A DNA stretch of 10,842 bases from an uncultured Granulosicoccus sp. (GCA_937924505.1 CALDSR010000054.1:1-10842); one strand, 5' to 3'; shown: positions 1 to 6,440, counted from the first letter of the stretch. The notes: a model not told the origin generated them from the sequence alone. A program made the numbers and translations.

Positions 1-729
1 TGGGCAGCGGCCGGGCGACCAGCAACACTCTGGTGGCGTGACGACGATGCAAGTGCGTCAGGGCCCAAGCTTGAGCGATTGATAGAGCTATCGGCGCCTG
101 CCGGGATTCTGCTTGCTGTCATACCGTCGCGTCTACTGTCAGATCTGGTCAAGGTTCTGGACTCGGCGCCGCATGTTCAGGTGGCGCAGCACGGCTATGC
201 CCATGTCAACCATGCCCCAAGGGGGCAAGGGCTCGGTGCCTGGGAGTTAGGTATGCATCGAGGCCTGGAGGCGGTCATGGCTGATCTTGACGCGGGTCGC
301 GAGCGGCTCGAAACGAGTTTTGCCGAACGGTTTCTGCCAGTCGTTGTCCCGCCCTGGAATCATATCGATCCGACACTGTTGAAACCGATCGCCAGTCGCG
401 GTTATGTCGGTGTGTCGGCTTTTGGTCCGCGTGTCAAGGCCGAGCCTGCGCCAGGACTAACCGTTGTCAACGCCCACTGCGATCCGATTCGGTGGAAGAC
501 TGGGGCCGAGTTTCGTGGTGATCAGAAAACGATTGCGCAATTGCTTGAACACTTGCAGGCTCGTCGAACCGGACAGGCTGATGTCCATGAGGCAACGGGG
601 TATCTGACCCATCACATTGATCTCGATCCGCCGGGTTGGGAATTTAGTGCCCGTCTTGCGCGGGCAGTGCAGGACCACCCAGGCGCTGCCTGGGTAGCAC
701 CGGCCGAAGTATTCAGGATTTCCCGATGA
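1..729 (+). CDS. Polysaccharide deacetylase family protein (5' end missing)
   Basis: The reading frame is open from the first base, so the gene begins upstream; 242 codons are visible. The visible start has the carbohydrate esterase 4 type Asp motif, WWRDDDA (codons 11-17). A His-x-x-x-His zinc-binding motif follows, QHGYAH with His64 and His68 (codons from base 1). A late YLTHHIDLD segment (near bases 601-627) resembles the C-terminal conserved His region. Members of this family remove acetyl or related N-acyl groups from sugars with a metal ion. The substrate cannot be told. A TTG at 79 could be mistaken for a start, but it lies downstream of the catalytic Asp motif, so it is not the real one. 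The stop overlaps the next gene's ATG (ATGA, 726-729), so the two are very likely co-translated. The family call is firm; the pathway, cell-surface polysaccharide, is inferred. Confidence 0.8.
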   Translation, partial: WAAAGRPATLWWRDDDASASGPKLERLIELSAPAGILLAVIPSRLLSDLVKVLDSAPHVQVAQHGYAHVNHAPRGQGLGAWELGMHRGLEAVMADLDAGRERLETSFAERFLPVVVPPWNHIDPTLLKPIASRGYVGVSAFGPRVKAEPAPGLTVVNAHCDPIRWKTGAEFRGDQKTIAQLLEHLQARRTGQADVHEATGYLTHHIDLDPPGWEFSARLARAVQDHPGAAWVAPAEVFRISR

Positions 730-1613
730 GCAAGGCATTCGTCCGACCCGCTGCAGAGCGTGATATTGATGCGATCTGTTCCTTGTTGCACACCAAAATG
801 AATTCCCGAATTCCAGCGGCACGCTGGCGTCAGCTCATGACCTATCAATGGTTGGCGGACAAGCCGGATTTTGGCCGAGTGGTTGAATCCGATGGCCACG
901 TTCTCGGTTTTTGCGGCATGGTGTATGCGGATCGTCTGATTGGCGACAATGTGCATGATCGGGTCGAGGAGCGGATTGTCAGCATGAGTTCCTGGTACCT
1001 GGACAAATCTCTGCGTGGACAAGGCTTAGGTAAAAAAATGCTGGTGTCATCACTTGCCGACCCCAATCTGACCTACGCGACCTTGACCAACTCGAGAAAA
1101 CCTTTGGGAATTGTGGAATCCGTTGGTTTCAAGGTGCTAGAGGATCATCGCTATGTCTGGAAGCGGGACGACGACCAGGCCCCCGTGCGCCCGGAGCCTG
1201 TGATTCTCGATGAGTTCGATGCTATTCGGACACGGGTAGAAGCGCATCAACGCAAGATAATGGATGACATGCTTGGGTTTCCAGTCAAGCCCATTCTGGT
1301 CGAGTCGGCGGATGGTCAGTCGTTGCTGTTCCTATCGATCAAGCCCAAGGGGGCGGACGTTTTGTGGTTCGACGTCATGTACGTCAGTAATCCGCAGGTG
1401 TTCGTGGACGGTGTGCAGAGTCTGATCCATCGACTCTTGCCGAACTCACCTGCAGTTCTGGCTGTCGATGGGAGATTTATCAGATCCCCGCCTGCTGACG
1501 CACGCCGAGAAACGCTGCCCGTTGCACGGTATTACTATGGCGAGCGGGTTGCCCGCAAAGACATCGATAACCTCTACAGTGAGTTGCAGTTACTCGATCT
1601 CAAGCTGGACTGA
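726..1613 (+). CDS. GNAT-family N-acetyltransferase with a C-terminal extra domain
   Basis: A protein of 295 residues. Residues 1-145 form a GNAT fold: an N-terminal FVRPAAERDID beta-alpha start, a central strand ending in SSWYLDKSLRGQGLGKKML with the acetyl-CoA pyrophosphate-binding RGQGLG loop at 97-102, and a TNSRKPLGIVESVGFK segment typical of motif B. Residues 150-295 are about as long again and hold no motif I recognise; they may be a degenerate second GNAT-like domain. The enzyme should transfer an acyl group from acyl-CoA to an amine or hydroxyl group; the acceptor is unknown. The ATGA overlap with the preceding deacetylase gene suggests a joint role, for example replacing the acetyl group of an amino sugar with another group (inference). 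The stop codon lies inside an 18 bp tandem duplication, and a terminator follows within 80 bp, so this is the last gene of its operon. Confidence 0.8.
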   Translation: MSKAFVRPAAERDIDAICSLLHTKMNSRIPAARWRQLMTYQWLADKPDFGRVVESDGHVLGFCGMVYADRLIGDNVHDRVEERIVSMSSWYLDKSLRGQGLGKKMLVSSLADPNLTYATLTNSRKPLGIVESVGFKVLEDHRYVWKRDDDQAPVRPEPVILDEFDAIRTRVEAHQRKIMDDMLGFPVKPILVESADGQSLLFLSIKPKGADVLWFDVMYVSNPQVFVDGVQSLIHRLLPNSPAVLAVDGRFIRSPPADARRETLPVARYYYGERVARKDIDNLYSELQLLDLKLD

Positions 1614-1644
1614 GCAAAACCTCGGTACTGAGCAAAACCTCGGT
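1609..1644 (+). repeat. Perfect tandem duplication, 2 x 18 bp
   Basis: The unit actgagcaaaacctcggt occurs twice without a gap (1609-1626 and 1627-1644). It includes the TGA stop of the acetyltransferase gene, so the stop is present twice, in frame. It is probably a recent slippage or duplication event. Confidence 0.95.
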
Positions 1645-1664
1645 GTAGAGACGACCCGAATGGT

Positions 1665-1692
1665 CGTCGCCCGTCATCGCGGGCGACGTTTT
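1665..1692 (+). terminator. Rho-independent terminator of the deacetylase-acetyltransferase operon
   Basis: A 9 bp GC-rich stem (cgtcgcccg 1665-1673, cgggcgacg 1680-1688) with a 6-base loop is followed by TTTT. A second, 7 bp hairpin (1650-1656 with 1662-1668) overlaps the left arm, so the two cannot form together. On the minus strand the same stem has no T-run behind it, so it is weaker for the facing DUF3391 gene. Confidence 0.85.
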
Positions 1693-1697
1693 GACGT

Positions 1698-2003
1698 TTA
1701 CGAGCGGCAGGCACCAACCAGTCGATGCGTGCTGTTTGAACAAACTACTGCAAGCTTCTCTGTCTGTACGCAGGCGTATTCGCAAGACTCCTGAACGGCC
1801 TCAAGCATTTTCTGCGACTCGATGGTAAAACCCTGAAACATGAAACGTGTTTCTGACCATGGACGATCGAGCTCTGATACGTACATGCCGATTTCCAGTT
1901 GATTGCGGTGCAACCAGCGGCTTTCCGGAACGATGCGTGTGGCAACTCCAGCTTCAGGACGAATATTTTTCTTCTTGGTGGCTTTTTGCTTCAGAAACAT
2001 CAT
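1698..2003 (-). CDS. Stand-alone DUF3391 domain protein
   Basis: A protein of 101 residues. After a lysine-rich start (MMFLKQKATKKK), residues 30-86 match the DUF3391 pattern: HRNQLEIGMYVSELDRPWSETRFMFQGFTI, then a helix, then the ACVQTEK strand. DUF3391 is known mainly as the N-terminal module of HD-GYP proteins, which hydrolyse c-di-GMP; here no HD-GYP follows and the protein ends in a TAA about a dozen residues later. The start is set by the sequence AAGGGAG seven bases before ATG. The frame stays open upstream to 2210, but that extension lacks domain character. It faces the acetyltransferase operon and is divergent from nrdJa. It could be a remnant of a larger HD-GYP gene, or an adaptor that binds partners through this domain. 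Domain call good; function unknown. Confidence 0.75.
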   Translation of the reverse strand: MMFLKQKATKKKNIRPEAGVATRIVPESRWLHRNQLEIGMYVSELDRPWSETRFMFQGFTIESQKMLEAVQESCEYACVQTEKLAVVCSNSTHRLVGACRS

Positions 2004-2010
2004 GGTGTCA

Positions 2011-2017
2011 CTCCCTT
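2011..2017 (-). promoter_or_regulatory. Ribosome binding site that sets the DUF3391 start
   Basis: On the minus strand AAGGGAG stands 7 bases before the ATG at 2003. It supports the 101-residue protein over a 170-residue reading. Confidence 0.7.
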
Positions 2018-2200
2018 GTCGGTTAAACCGATCTTGTTTTTGTTGGCCAGTGGCTGGCTTGGGAAGTAATGTAAGCGTTAAGAATGGCCTTCGCCACCCG
2101 TTTGACAACAGTTCGCGGGCTATTTCAAGTTTTGCTGTCGAAAAGCCCTGAAATTGCCAAGTGGTCCTCGTTGCCAGGCCGTCGAATGCTTGACATCGAG

Positions 2201-2213
2201 CTGATGTCATCAG
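2201..2213. repeat. Palindrome CTGATGTCATCAG
   Basis: 6 bp arms around a single central base. It is a possible operator; no known regulator consensus was matched. Confidence 0.5.
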
Positions 2214-2245
2214 GAAAAACGGAAAGAAATTCCGCGATTTGCCAT

Positions 2246-2263
2246 ATTGATGACGATATCAAT
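2246..2263. repeat. Inverted repeat ATTGAT-N6-ATCAAT
   Basis: The half-sites resemble FNR/ANR halves (TTGAT, ATCAA), but the spacer is 6 bases where FNR needs 4. It is a possible operator of unknown type. Confidence 0.4.
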
Positions 2264-2298
2264 GGCTTAGCGGACGTCCAGGCAGAGTTTTGCACGAC

Positions 2299-2307
2299 TT
2301 GTCCACA
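2299..2307 (+). promoter_or_regulatory. Possible DnaA box
   Basis: TTGTCCACA differs at one base from the TTATCCACA consensus. DnaA is known to act on ribonucleotide reductase promoters in E. coli. A single 9-mer is weak evidence. Confidence 0.3.
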
Positions 2308-2357
2308 GTTTGTCCGGATATTGTCCGCCGGTTTATACCCGGTAGATGGAATGGTAA

Positions 2358-2373
2358 CCACAACATCTGGTGC
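2358..2373 (+). promoter_or_regulatory. NrdR box-like site A1
   Basis: ccacaacatctggtgc matches 11 of 16 positions of acaCwAtATaTwGtgt by eye. It starts 31 bp before the next box, which is three helical turns, the usual arrangement for NrdR. Confidence 0.4.
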
Positions 2374-2388
2374 ATAAATTGTAAAATC

Positions 2389-2404
2389 ACCCCACATATA
2401 GTGT
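2389..2404 (+). promoter_or_regulatory. NrdR box-like site A2
   Basis: accccacatatagtgt matches about 13 of 16 consensus positions. It lies just upstream of the TTGACC -35 candidate. Confidence 0.6.
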
Positions 2405-2412
2405 TTGGCGCA

Positions 2413-2442
2413 TTGACCGGGATATTGACACAAGGCTACACT
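2413..2442 (+). promoter_or_regulatory. Candidate sigma70 promoter of the nrdJ operon
   Basis: TTGACC (2413-2418), an 18-base spacer and TACACT (2437-2442). It would start RNA near 2449 and give a leader of about 190 bases containing the second NrdR box pair. Confidence 0.35.
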
Positions 2443-2532
2443 GCGCGGCCGCTGTCGATAAGCAGTGAGAACTCGTTCACACTCCAGGCAGGCAAGCGCT
2501 CGCCGTTTTGGTTGTCAGTGGCATTTTTTTCA

Positions 2533-2547
2533 GAGCCTACTAGGCTC
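2533..2547. repeat. Palindrome GAGCCTACTAGGCTC
   Basis: 7 bp arms with a single central base, directly after a T7 run and three bases before an NrdR-like box. There is no T-run downstream on either strand, so it is an operator-like element rather than a terminator. Confidence 0.6.
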
Positions 2548-2549
2548 AA

Positions 2550-2565
2550 TCACAAGATATAGCGT
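2550..2565 (+). promoter_or_regulatory. NrdR box-like site B1
   Basis: tcacaagatatagcgt matches about 13 of 16 positions of the NrdR consensus acaCwAtATaTwGtgt. It starts 32 bp before box B2. Confidence 0.6.
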
Positions 2566-2581
2566 AGTGAGCACTGCACAA

Positions 2582-2597
2582 GCACTATATGTGGTGG
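2582..2597 (+). promoter_or_regulatory. NrdR box-like site B2
   Basis: gcactatatgtggtgg matches about 12 of 16 consensus positions and lies 45 bp before the nrdJa start codon. Confidence 0.55.
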
Positions 2598-2641
2598 TCC
2601 CTGTTCGATTTACCTCTTTATAACTGGAGAAGCAGGATTAA

Positions 2642-4810
2642 ATGAGCACTGTTGACGTACTGGCCCTGGATGAAGCCGATGCGAAGCACGCCCTTGGACG
2701 TTTGCCCTTGCAAGAGACGTCACTGGACATATGGGACAAGAAGTACCGTCTCAAAACCAAGGATGGCGATAGCGTTGATCACACGATCAACGATACCTTT
2801 GAACGGGTGGCACGTGCGCTGGCTGAGGTCGAGCGCACTGACAGCGATCGCAAGCATTGGTACGAGCAATTTGTCTGGGCGCTGGAACAAGGTGCGATTC
2901 CAGCGGGACGCATTACTTCCAATGCCGGTGCACTGGAGCACAAACCTGCCACCTCTACCATCAACTGCACGGTCTCGGGTACGGTCGAGGATTCCATGGA
3001 TGATATTCTCGGGAAGGTCCACGAAGCTGGCCTGACGCTGAAGGCAGGCTGTGGGATCGGTTATGACTTCTCGACACTGCGCCCACATGGCGCTTATGTA
3101 TCCGGGGCTGGTGCTTATACGTCAGGCCCACTCTCGTTCATGGATATCTTCGACAAGATGTGCTTTACGGTGTCCTCTGCCGGAGGCCGTCGTGGCGCAC
3201 AGATGGGCACCTTTGATGTACGACATCCTGACGTGCTCGAATTCATCAAGGCCAAACGCGAAGATGGACGCCTGCGTCAATTCAACTTGTCACTTCTGAT
3301 CACTGAAGATTTCATCCAGGCTGTCAAGGCCGATGAACAGTGGCAACTCGCTTTCCCGATCCGTCAGAAGGAACTCGATGAAGGTGAAATCTCGGTCGAT
3401 GACCCTGATCAGGTCGTTTGGCGTGATTGGCCATCGCACAAGGGTATTGTTGTCAACGAAGAAGGGCTGGTTGCCTGCCGTATCTATCGCACCTTGCCAG
3501 CGCGTCGCCTGTGGGATCTGATCATGGCTTCCACCTATGATTTTGCTGAGCCAGGATTCATCCTGATCGACAAGGTCAACGAGATGAACAACAACTGGTT
3601 TGACGAAAGCATTCGTGCAACCAACCCCTGTGGCGAACAGCCACTTCCGCCTTATGGTGCCTGCCTGCTCGGTTCAGTCAATCTGACACGTTTTGTACTC
3701 GATCCGTTTACTGATGAAGCCCGTTTTGACTGGGAACGTTTCAACAAGACCGTCGATATCTTCACGCGCATGCTCGATAATGTTGTCGAGATCAATGGCC
3801 TGCCACTGGAGCAACAACGTCGCGAGATCCGCCGAAAACGGCGTCACGGCATGGGTTACCTGGGTCTCGGTTCGACACTGACGTTGATGGGACTGAAATA
3901 CGGTAGTGATGAATCCCTGGAATTTACCGAGAAGGTCACACGTGAACTCGCCATGACGGGCTGGCGTGCTGCTTTGTCATTGGCAAGGGAAAAAGGTCCG
4001 GCACCGATCATGGATGAAACCTTCCCGGTTACCGGTGAAATGTTGCGCCACCGTCCTGAAATGAAAGATGATGGTTACAAGATTGGTGATCAGATCGCAG
4101 GTCGTGTCCTGCATGCACGCTATAGCCGCTATATGCAACGCATTGCCTCTGTCGATAAAGAGCTGGTAGATGGGCTTGCCAAACATGGCGCACGCTTCAC
4201 GCATCACAGCTCTATTGCACCGACTGGCACCATTTCACTGTCGCTGGCCAATAATGCGAGTAATGGTATCGAGCCAAGCTTTGCCCATCATTATTCACGT
4301 AATGTCATTCGTGAAGGGCGCAAAACGAAGGAAAAGGTCGATGTGTTCTCGTTTGAATTGCTTGCTTATCAAGCGCTGAGAAACAAGAACGCAATGCCTT
4401 ATGCGGAAGAGCCTGAAAACCAGCTACCGGATTACTTTATCTCAGCGGATGATATCCAGCCAAAGGATCATGTGTCGGTACAAGCAGCAGCACAGAAATG
4501 GATCGACTCTTCAATTTCGAAAACCGCTAATGTGCCAACAAATTTTCCGTTTGAAGAATTCAAGGATATCTATATGTACGCCTATGATCAGGGACTCAAG
4601 GGCTGTACGACGTTTCGCTTCAATCCGGAAAACTTTCAGGGTGTTCTGGTCAAGGACGTCGACCTTGAAAATACCGAATACCAATTCACATTGGATGATG
4701 GTTCTGTTGTCAGTGTGAAAGGTAATGAAGAAATAGAATACGACGGCGAGACACACACTGCCGCAAACCTGTACGACGCCTTGAAAGAAGGGTACTACGG
4801 GAAGTTTTAA
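2642..4810 (+). CDS. nrdJa: Adenosylcobalamin-dependent (class II) ribonucleotide reductase, catalytic part NrdJa
   Basis: A protein of 722 residues that reduces ribonucleotides to deoxyribonucleotides with a thiyl radical made by coenzyme B12. Catalytic residues can be read directly: Cys109 in NCTV (first redox Cys); NPCGEQPLPPYGACLLGS with Asn328, radical Cys330, Glu332 and second redox Cys341. The 11-residue step between the last two cysteines fits the class II pattern. APTGTISL is at 526-533 and KGCTTFR at 653-659. The N-terminus runs straight into the reductase fold, so there is no room for an ATP-cone activity domain. The C-terminus ends with a small VKGNEEIEYDG domain and YYGKF, as in the Pseudomonas NrdJa I know, and lacks the Cys tail that single-chain NrdJ proteins carry. 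Possible SD sites are AGGA (2634) and GGAG (2626). First gene of the operon; NrdR control is suggested by the boxes upstream. Confidence 0.93.
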   Translation: MSTVDVLALDEADAKHALGRLPLQETSLDIWDKKYRLKTKDGDSVDHTINDTFERVARALAEVERTDSDRKHWYEQFVWALEQGAIPAGRITSNAGALEHKPATSTINCTVSGTVEDSMDDILGKVHEAGLTLKAGCGIGYDFSTLRPHGAYVSGAGAYTSGPLSFMDIFDKMCFTVSSAGGRRGAQMGTFDVRHPDVLEFIKAKREDGRLRQFNLSLLITEDFIQAVKADEQWQLAFPIRQKELDEGEISVDDPDQVVWRDWPSHKGIVVNEEGLVACRIYRTLPARRLWDLIMASTYDFAEPGFILIDKVNEMNNNWFDESIRATNPCGEQPLPPYGACLLGSVNLTRFVLDPFTDEARFDWERFNKTVDIFTRMLDNVVEINGLPLEQQRREIRRKRRHGMGYLGLGSTLTLMGLKYGSDESLEFTEKVTRELAMTGWRAALSLAREKGPAPIMDETFPVTGEMLRHRPEMKDDGYKIGDQIAGRVLHARYSRYMQRIASVDKELVDGLAKHGARFTHHSSIAPTGTISLSLANNASNGIEPSFAHHYSRNVIREGRKTKEKVDVFSFELLAYQALRNKNAMPYAEEPENQLPDYFISADDIQPKDHVSVQAAAQKWIDSSISKTANVPTNFPFEEFKDIYMYAYDQGLKGCTTFRFNPENFQGVLVKDVDLENTEYQFTLDDGSVVSVKGNEEIEYDGETHTAANLYDALKEGYYGKF

Positions 4811-4840
4811 GGGGCTTTGAGAACCTAAGTTGACACAATC

Positions 4841-5569
4841 ATGAAAATTACCAAGAAAATTGTTGGCTACAGTGTCAACAAAAACGACGATGCTGATGCC
4901 CCCTCGGTGGTGGCTGCAATACCGGTTGCAAAGACGGCTGATGTCATTCAGATGCACGAGACGCTAGAGCGTCCGCAAAAGCTGATAGGTTCGACCTACA
5001 AGCTCAAAACTCCTGAGCATGTGTCGTCGCACGCCATGTACATCACCGTCAATGACATCATCCTGAATGAAGGGACTGAACACGAACTCAGGCGCCCGTT
5101 CGAGGTCTTTATCAACTCAAAAAACCTCGAGCATTATCAGTGGATTGTTGCATTGACATTGATCATGTCTGCAGTATTCCGCAAGGGGGGCGATATCACC
5201 TTCCTGGTTGATGAGCTTCGCTCTGTGTTCGACCCGCGTGGGGGGTACTGGAACAAAGGTAAATACAGCCCTTCGATCGTTGCCGAGATAGGCGATGTGA
5301 TCGAACGTCACCTGATTGATATCGGCATGCTCAAAGGTGCGGAAATGGATGAGCATCAGAAGCAGCTGATTGCTGATAAAAAAGCGGAACTTGAAACCAA
5401 ATCAGCTTCTGCAAACCTGGCAGGGGGCGAGGGCGCTTGTGGTAATGAAGTCGGCGAAGAATCCTGGGCAGCTAACGCAACCCTGTGTGCCAAGTGCAAT
5501 AACAAGGCGGTGGTACTGCTCGATGGTTGCCAGACGTGCATGAATTGCGGCGATTCCAAATGTGGCTGA
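4841..5569 (+). CDS. nrdJb: Class II ribonucleotide reductase, NrdJb subunit (TSCPD domain, Cys-rich tail)
   Basis: A protein of 242 residues, matching the second half of the split class II enzyme of Pseudomonas (about 230 residues). Residues 45-170 form the TSCPD-type region, with LIGSTYKLKTPEH, FEVFINSKNLEHYQWI and DPRGGYWNKGKYSPSIVAEIGDVI read in order. The tail, 200-241, has seven cysteines: C200, then CxxC (216-219), C230-x2-C233-x2-C236 and C241 in GDSKCG. Such a tail should bind zinc and/or carry the redox pair that re-reduces the NrdJa active site (inference from single-chain NrdJ proteins). It follows nrdJa by 30 bases with no strong ribosome binding site before the ATG, so its translation may depend on read-through from nrdJa. 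The split, not the sequence, is the unusual part. Confidence 0.9.
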   Translation: MKITKKIVGYSVNKNDDADAPSVVAAIPVAKTADVIQMHETLERPQKLIGSTYKLKTPEHVSSHAMYITVNDIILNEGTEHELRRPFEVFINSKNLEHYQWIVALTLIMSAVFRKGGDITFLVDELRSVFDPRGGYWNKGKYSPSIVAEIGDVIERHLIDIGMLKGAEMDEHQKQLIADKKAELETKSASANLAGGEGACGNEVGEESWAANATLCAKCNNKAVVLLDGCQTCMNCGDSKCG

Positions 5570-5588
5570 GCAAAGAGCGTCCCGAATC

Positions 5589-5795
5589 ATGAAATGCCGC
5601 GTCTGTCACTCGTCAATGTTGCTTGATCGCTGCGAAACCGAATCCAGGGCGATGTCCTGCTGGCATCAGTGTCCAAATTGCAAAACCGTACGCATGACCA
5701 GCGAGCCCGCGTCGATTCCACGAGCGGATGACAAAGCGTATGCTAGTGACGCCGAATATCCCGGCAGCTACCACGAGTCCTATGTTTTCACATGA
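5589..5795 (+). CDS. Small zinc-ribbon-like protein of unknown function
   Basis: A protein of 68 residues starting MKCRVCHSSMLLDRCETES. Six cysteines are at 3, 6, 15, 24, 28 and 31; the CxxC pairs (CRVC and CPNC) should hold one zinc, as in a zinc ribbon. The C-terminal half is acidic and aromatic ([15 protein letters not shown]). I do not recognise the family. A GTG at 5562 gives a longer frame overlapping nrdJb, but the CxxC begins directly after the ATG at 5589, which I prefer; neither has a strong ribosome binding site. Its stop overlaps the next ATG (5792-5795). The position right after nrdJb, itself zinc-ribbon-like at its end, suggests a helper for the reductase, but that is inference only. 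Confidence 0.65.
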   Translation: MKCRVCHSSMLLDRCETESRAMSCWHQCPNCKTVRMTSEPASIPRADDKAYASDAEYPGSYHESYVFT

Positions 5796-6079
5796 GTGAA
5801 CTACAACTGTCGGCCAAGCTGGTCGGTGATGTGCGTGCCCTGATTCAGGAACACGATCCGGCGGCTTCCGATCCCGGTGTCGCCTCGCAATATCTCTGTG
5901 CCGTGGTAGGTTTTCTGCTCGGCCAGGAGGAAATGCCAGAGACTCAGAAAAACGAGGTTCTTGAGCAGCTTGGCGCCTTCATGAAGCACGTCGCCGATGA
6001 TGTCGATAAACAACGGCAGGCATCAGCGCCCCCTCCGCCTCCCCAAGAGGCCTTTGGAATCTGGAAACCCAAATCATGA
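5792..6079 (+). CDS. Unknown small protein with Pro-rich linker and FGIWKP tail
   Basis: A protein of 95 residues. Residues 1-75 look like an all-helical domain ([17 protein letters not shown], then [18 protein letters not shown], then [26 protein letters not shown]). A flexible APPPPPQ linker (79-85) follows and a short FGIWKPKS end that could be a docking peptide. There is no signal peptide; the [16 protein letters not shown] stretch is too short and polar-edged to be called a membrane segment with confidence. No family is recognised. ATGA overlaps join it to the zinc-ribbon gene before and ppiC after (6076-6079), so the three proteins are probably made in step. Confidence 0.7.
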   Translation: MSELQLSAKLVGDVRALIQEHDPAASDPGVASQYLCAVVGFLLGQEEMPETQKNEVLEQLGAFMKHVADDVDKQRQASAPPPPPQEAFGIWKPKS

Positions 6080-6354
6080 GTACAGCTACTGCCCGTCATA
6101 TCCTTGTCGACTCAGAAGCAAAATGTCAGACCCTGTTGGACGAGATCAAGGCCGGCGCTGATTTCGCCGATGTCGCCAAGGCCAACAGCAGCTGCCCTTC
6201 GAGTCGTGACGGAGGCAGTCTGGGTTCGTTCGGTCGCGGTCAGATGGTCCCTGAATTTGACACCGCCTGTTTCGAAGGTCCAGTGGGTGAAGTTCAAGGT
6301 CCGATCAAGACCGACTTTGGCTATCACATTGTCGAAGTAACTGCGCGTAGTTAG
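6076..6354 (+). CDS. ppiC: Parvulin-type peptidyl-prolyl cis-trans isomerase, PpiC-like
   Basis: A protein of 92 residues, the same length as E. coli PpiC (93), and a complete parvulin domain. It reads ARHILV (His8), [18 protein letters not shown] (Cys40 at the place of the catalytic Cys), [18 protein letters not shown] (Met57, Phe61) and [14 protein letters not shown] (Phe81, His84). There is no signal peptide, so it acts in the cytoplasm on prolyl peptide bonds during folding. It is the last gene of the nrdJ operon, coupled to its upstream neighbour by ATGA. Co-transcription with the reductase might mean it helps NrdJ folding; E. coli PpiC itself is a free-standing single-domain enzyme, so general chaperone function is the safer reading. 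Confidence 0.9.
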   Translation: MSTATARHILVDSEAKCQTLLDEIKAGADFADVAKANSSCPSSRDGGSLGSFGRGQMVPEFDTACFEGPVGEVQGPIKTDFGYHIVEVTARS

Positions 6355-6440
6355 TTCGCTGCTGTTGGCGGCGCAAGCACGAATGCTGTCAATTACCAAT
6401 TAAACTGGGTTTGTTGAATTCTTCTGCTACTTTTCTTTAG

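Larger units (their letters stand above)
2004..2641. other. 638 bp divergent intergenic regulatory region of nrdJ and the DUF3391 gene
   Basis: No convincing gene is present; short open frames on both strands lack domains and ribosome binding sites. It holds two pairs of NrdR-like boxes, a DnaA-like box, a sigma70-like promoter and palindromes at 2201-2213, 2246-2263 and 2533-2547. No cobalamin riboswitch B12-box was found. No clear promoter for the minus-strand gene was found; the best -35 candidate is TTGTCA (2108-2103), without a good -10. Confidence 0.6.

Noticed and set aside
1698..2210. 170-residue minus-strand reading containing the DUF3391 protein
   Set aside because: The first 69 residues have no domain character, and the AAGGGAG ribosome binding site supports the ATG at 2003.
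2246..2263. FNR/ANR site
   Set aside because: Half-sites are separated by 6 bases rather than 4.
2125..2433. 102-residue minus-strand open frame
   Set aside because: No domain and no ribosome binding site evident; it overlaps the regulatory region.
2290..2562. 90-residue plus-strand open frame in the nrdJ upstream region
   Set aside because: No ribosome binding site, no recognisable domain, and it runs through the regulatory boxes.
2260..2641. Cobalamin riboswitch before a B12-dependent enzyme
   Set aside because: No B12-box-like sequence found; riboswitches are expected before B12-independent alternatives instead.
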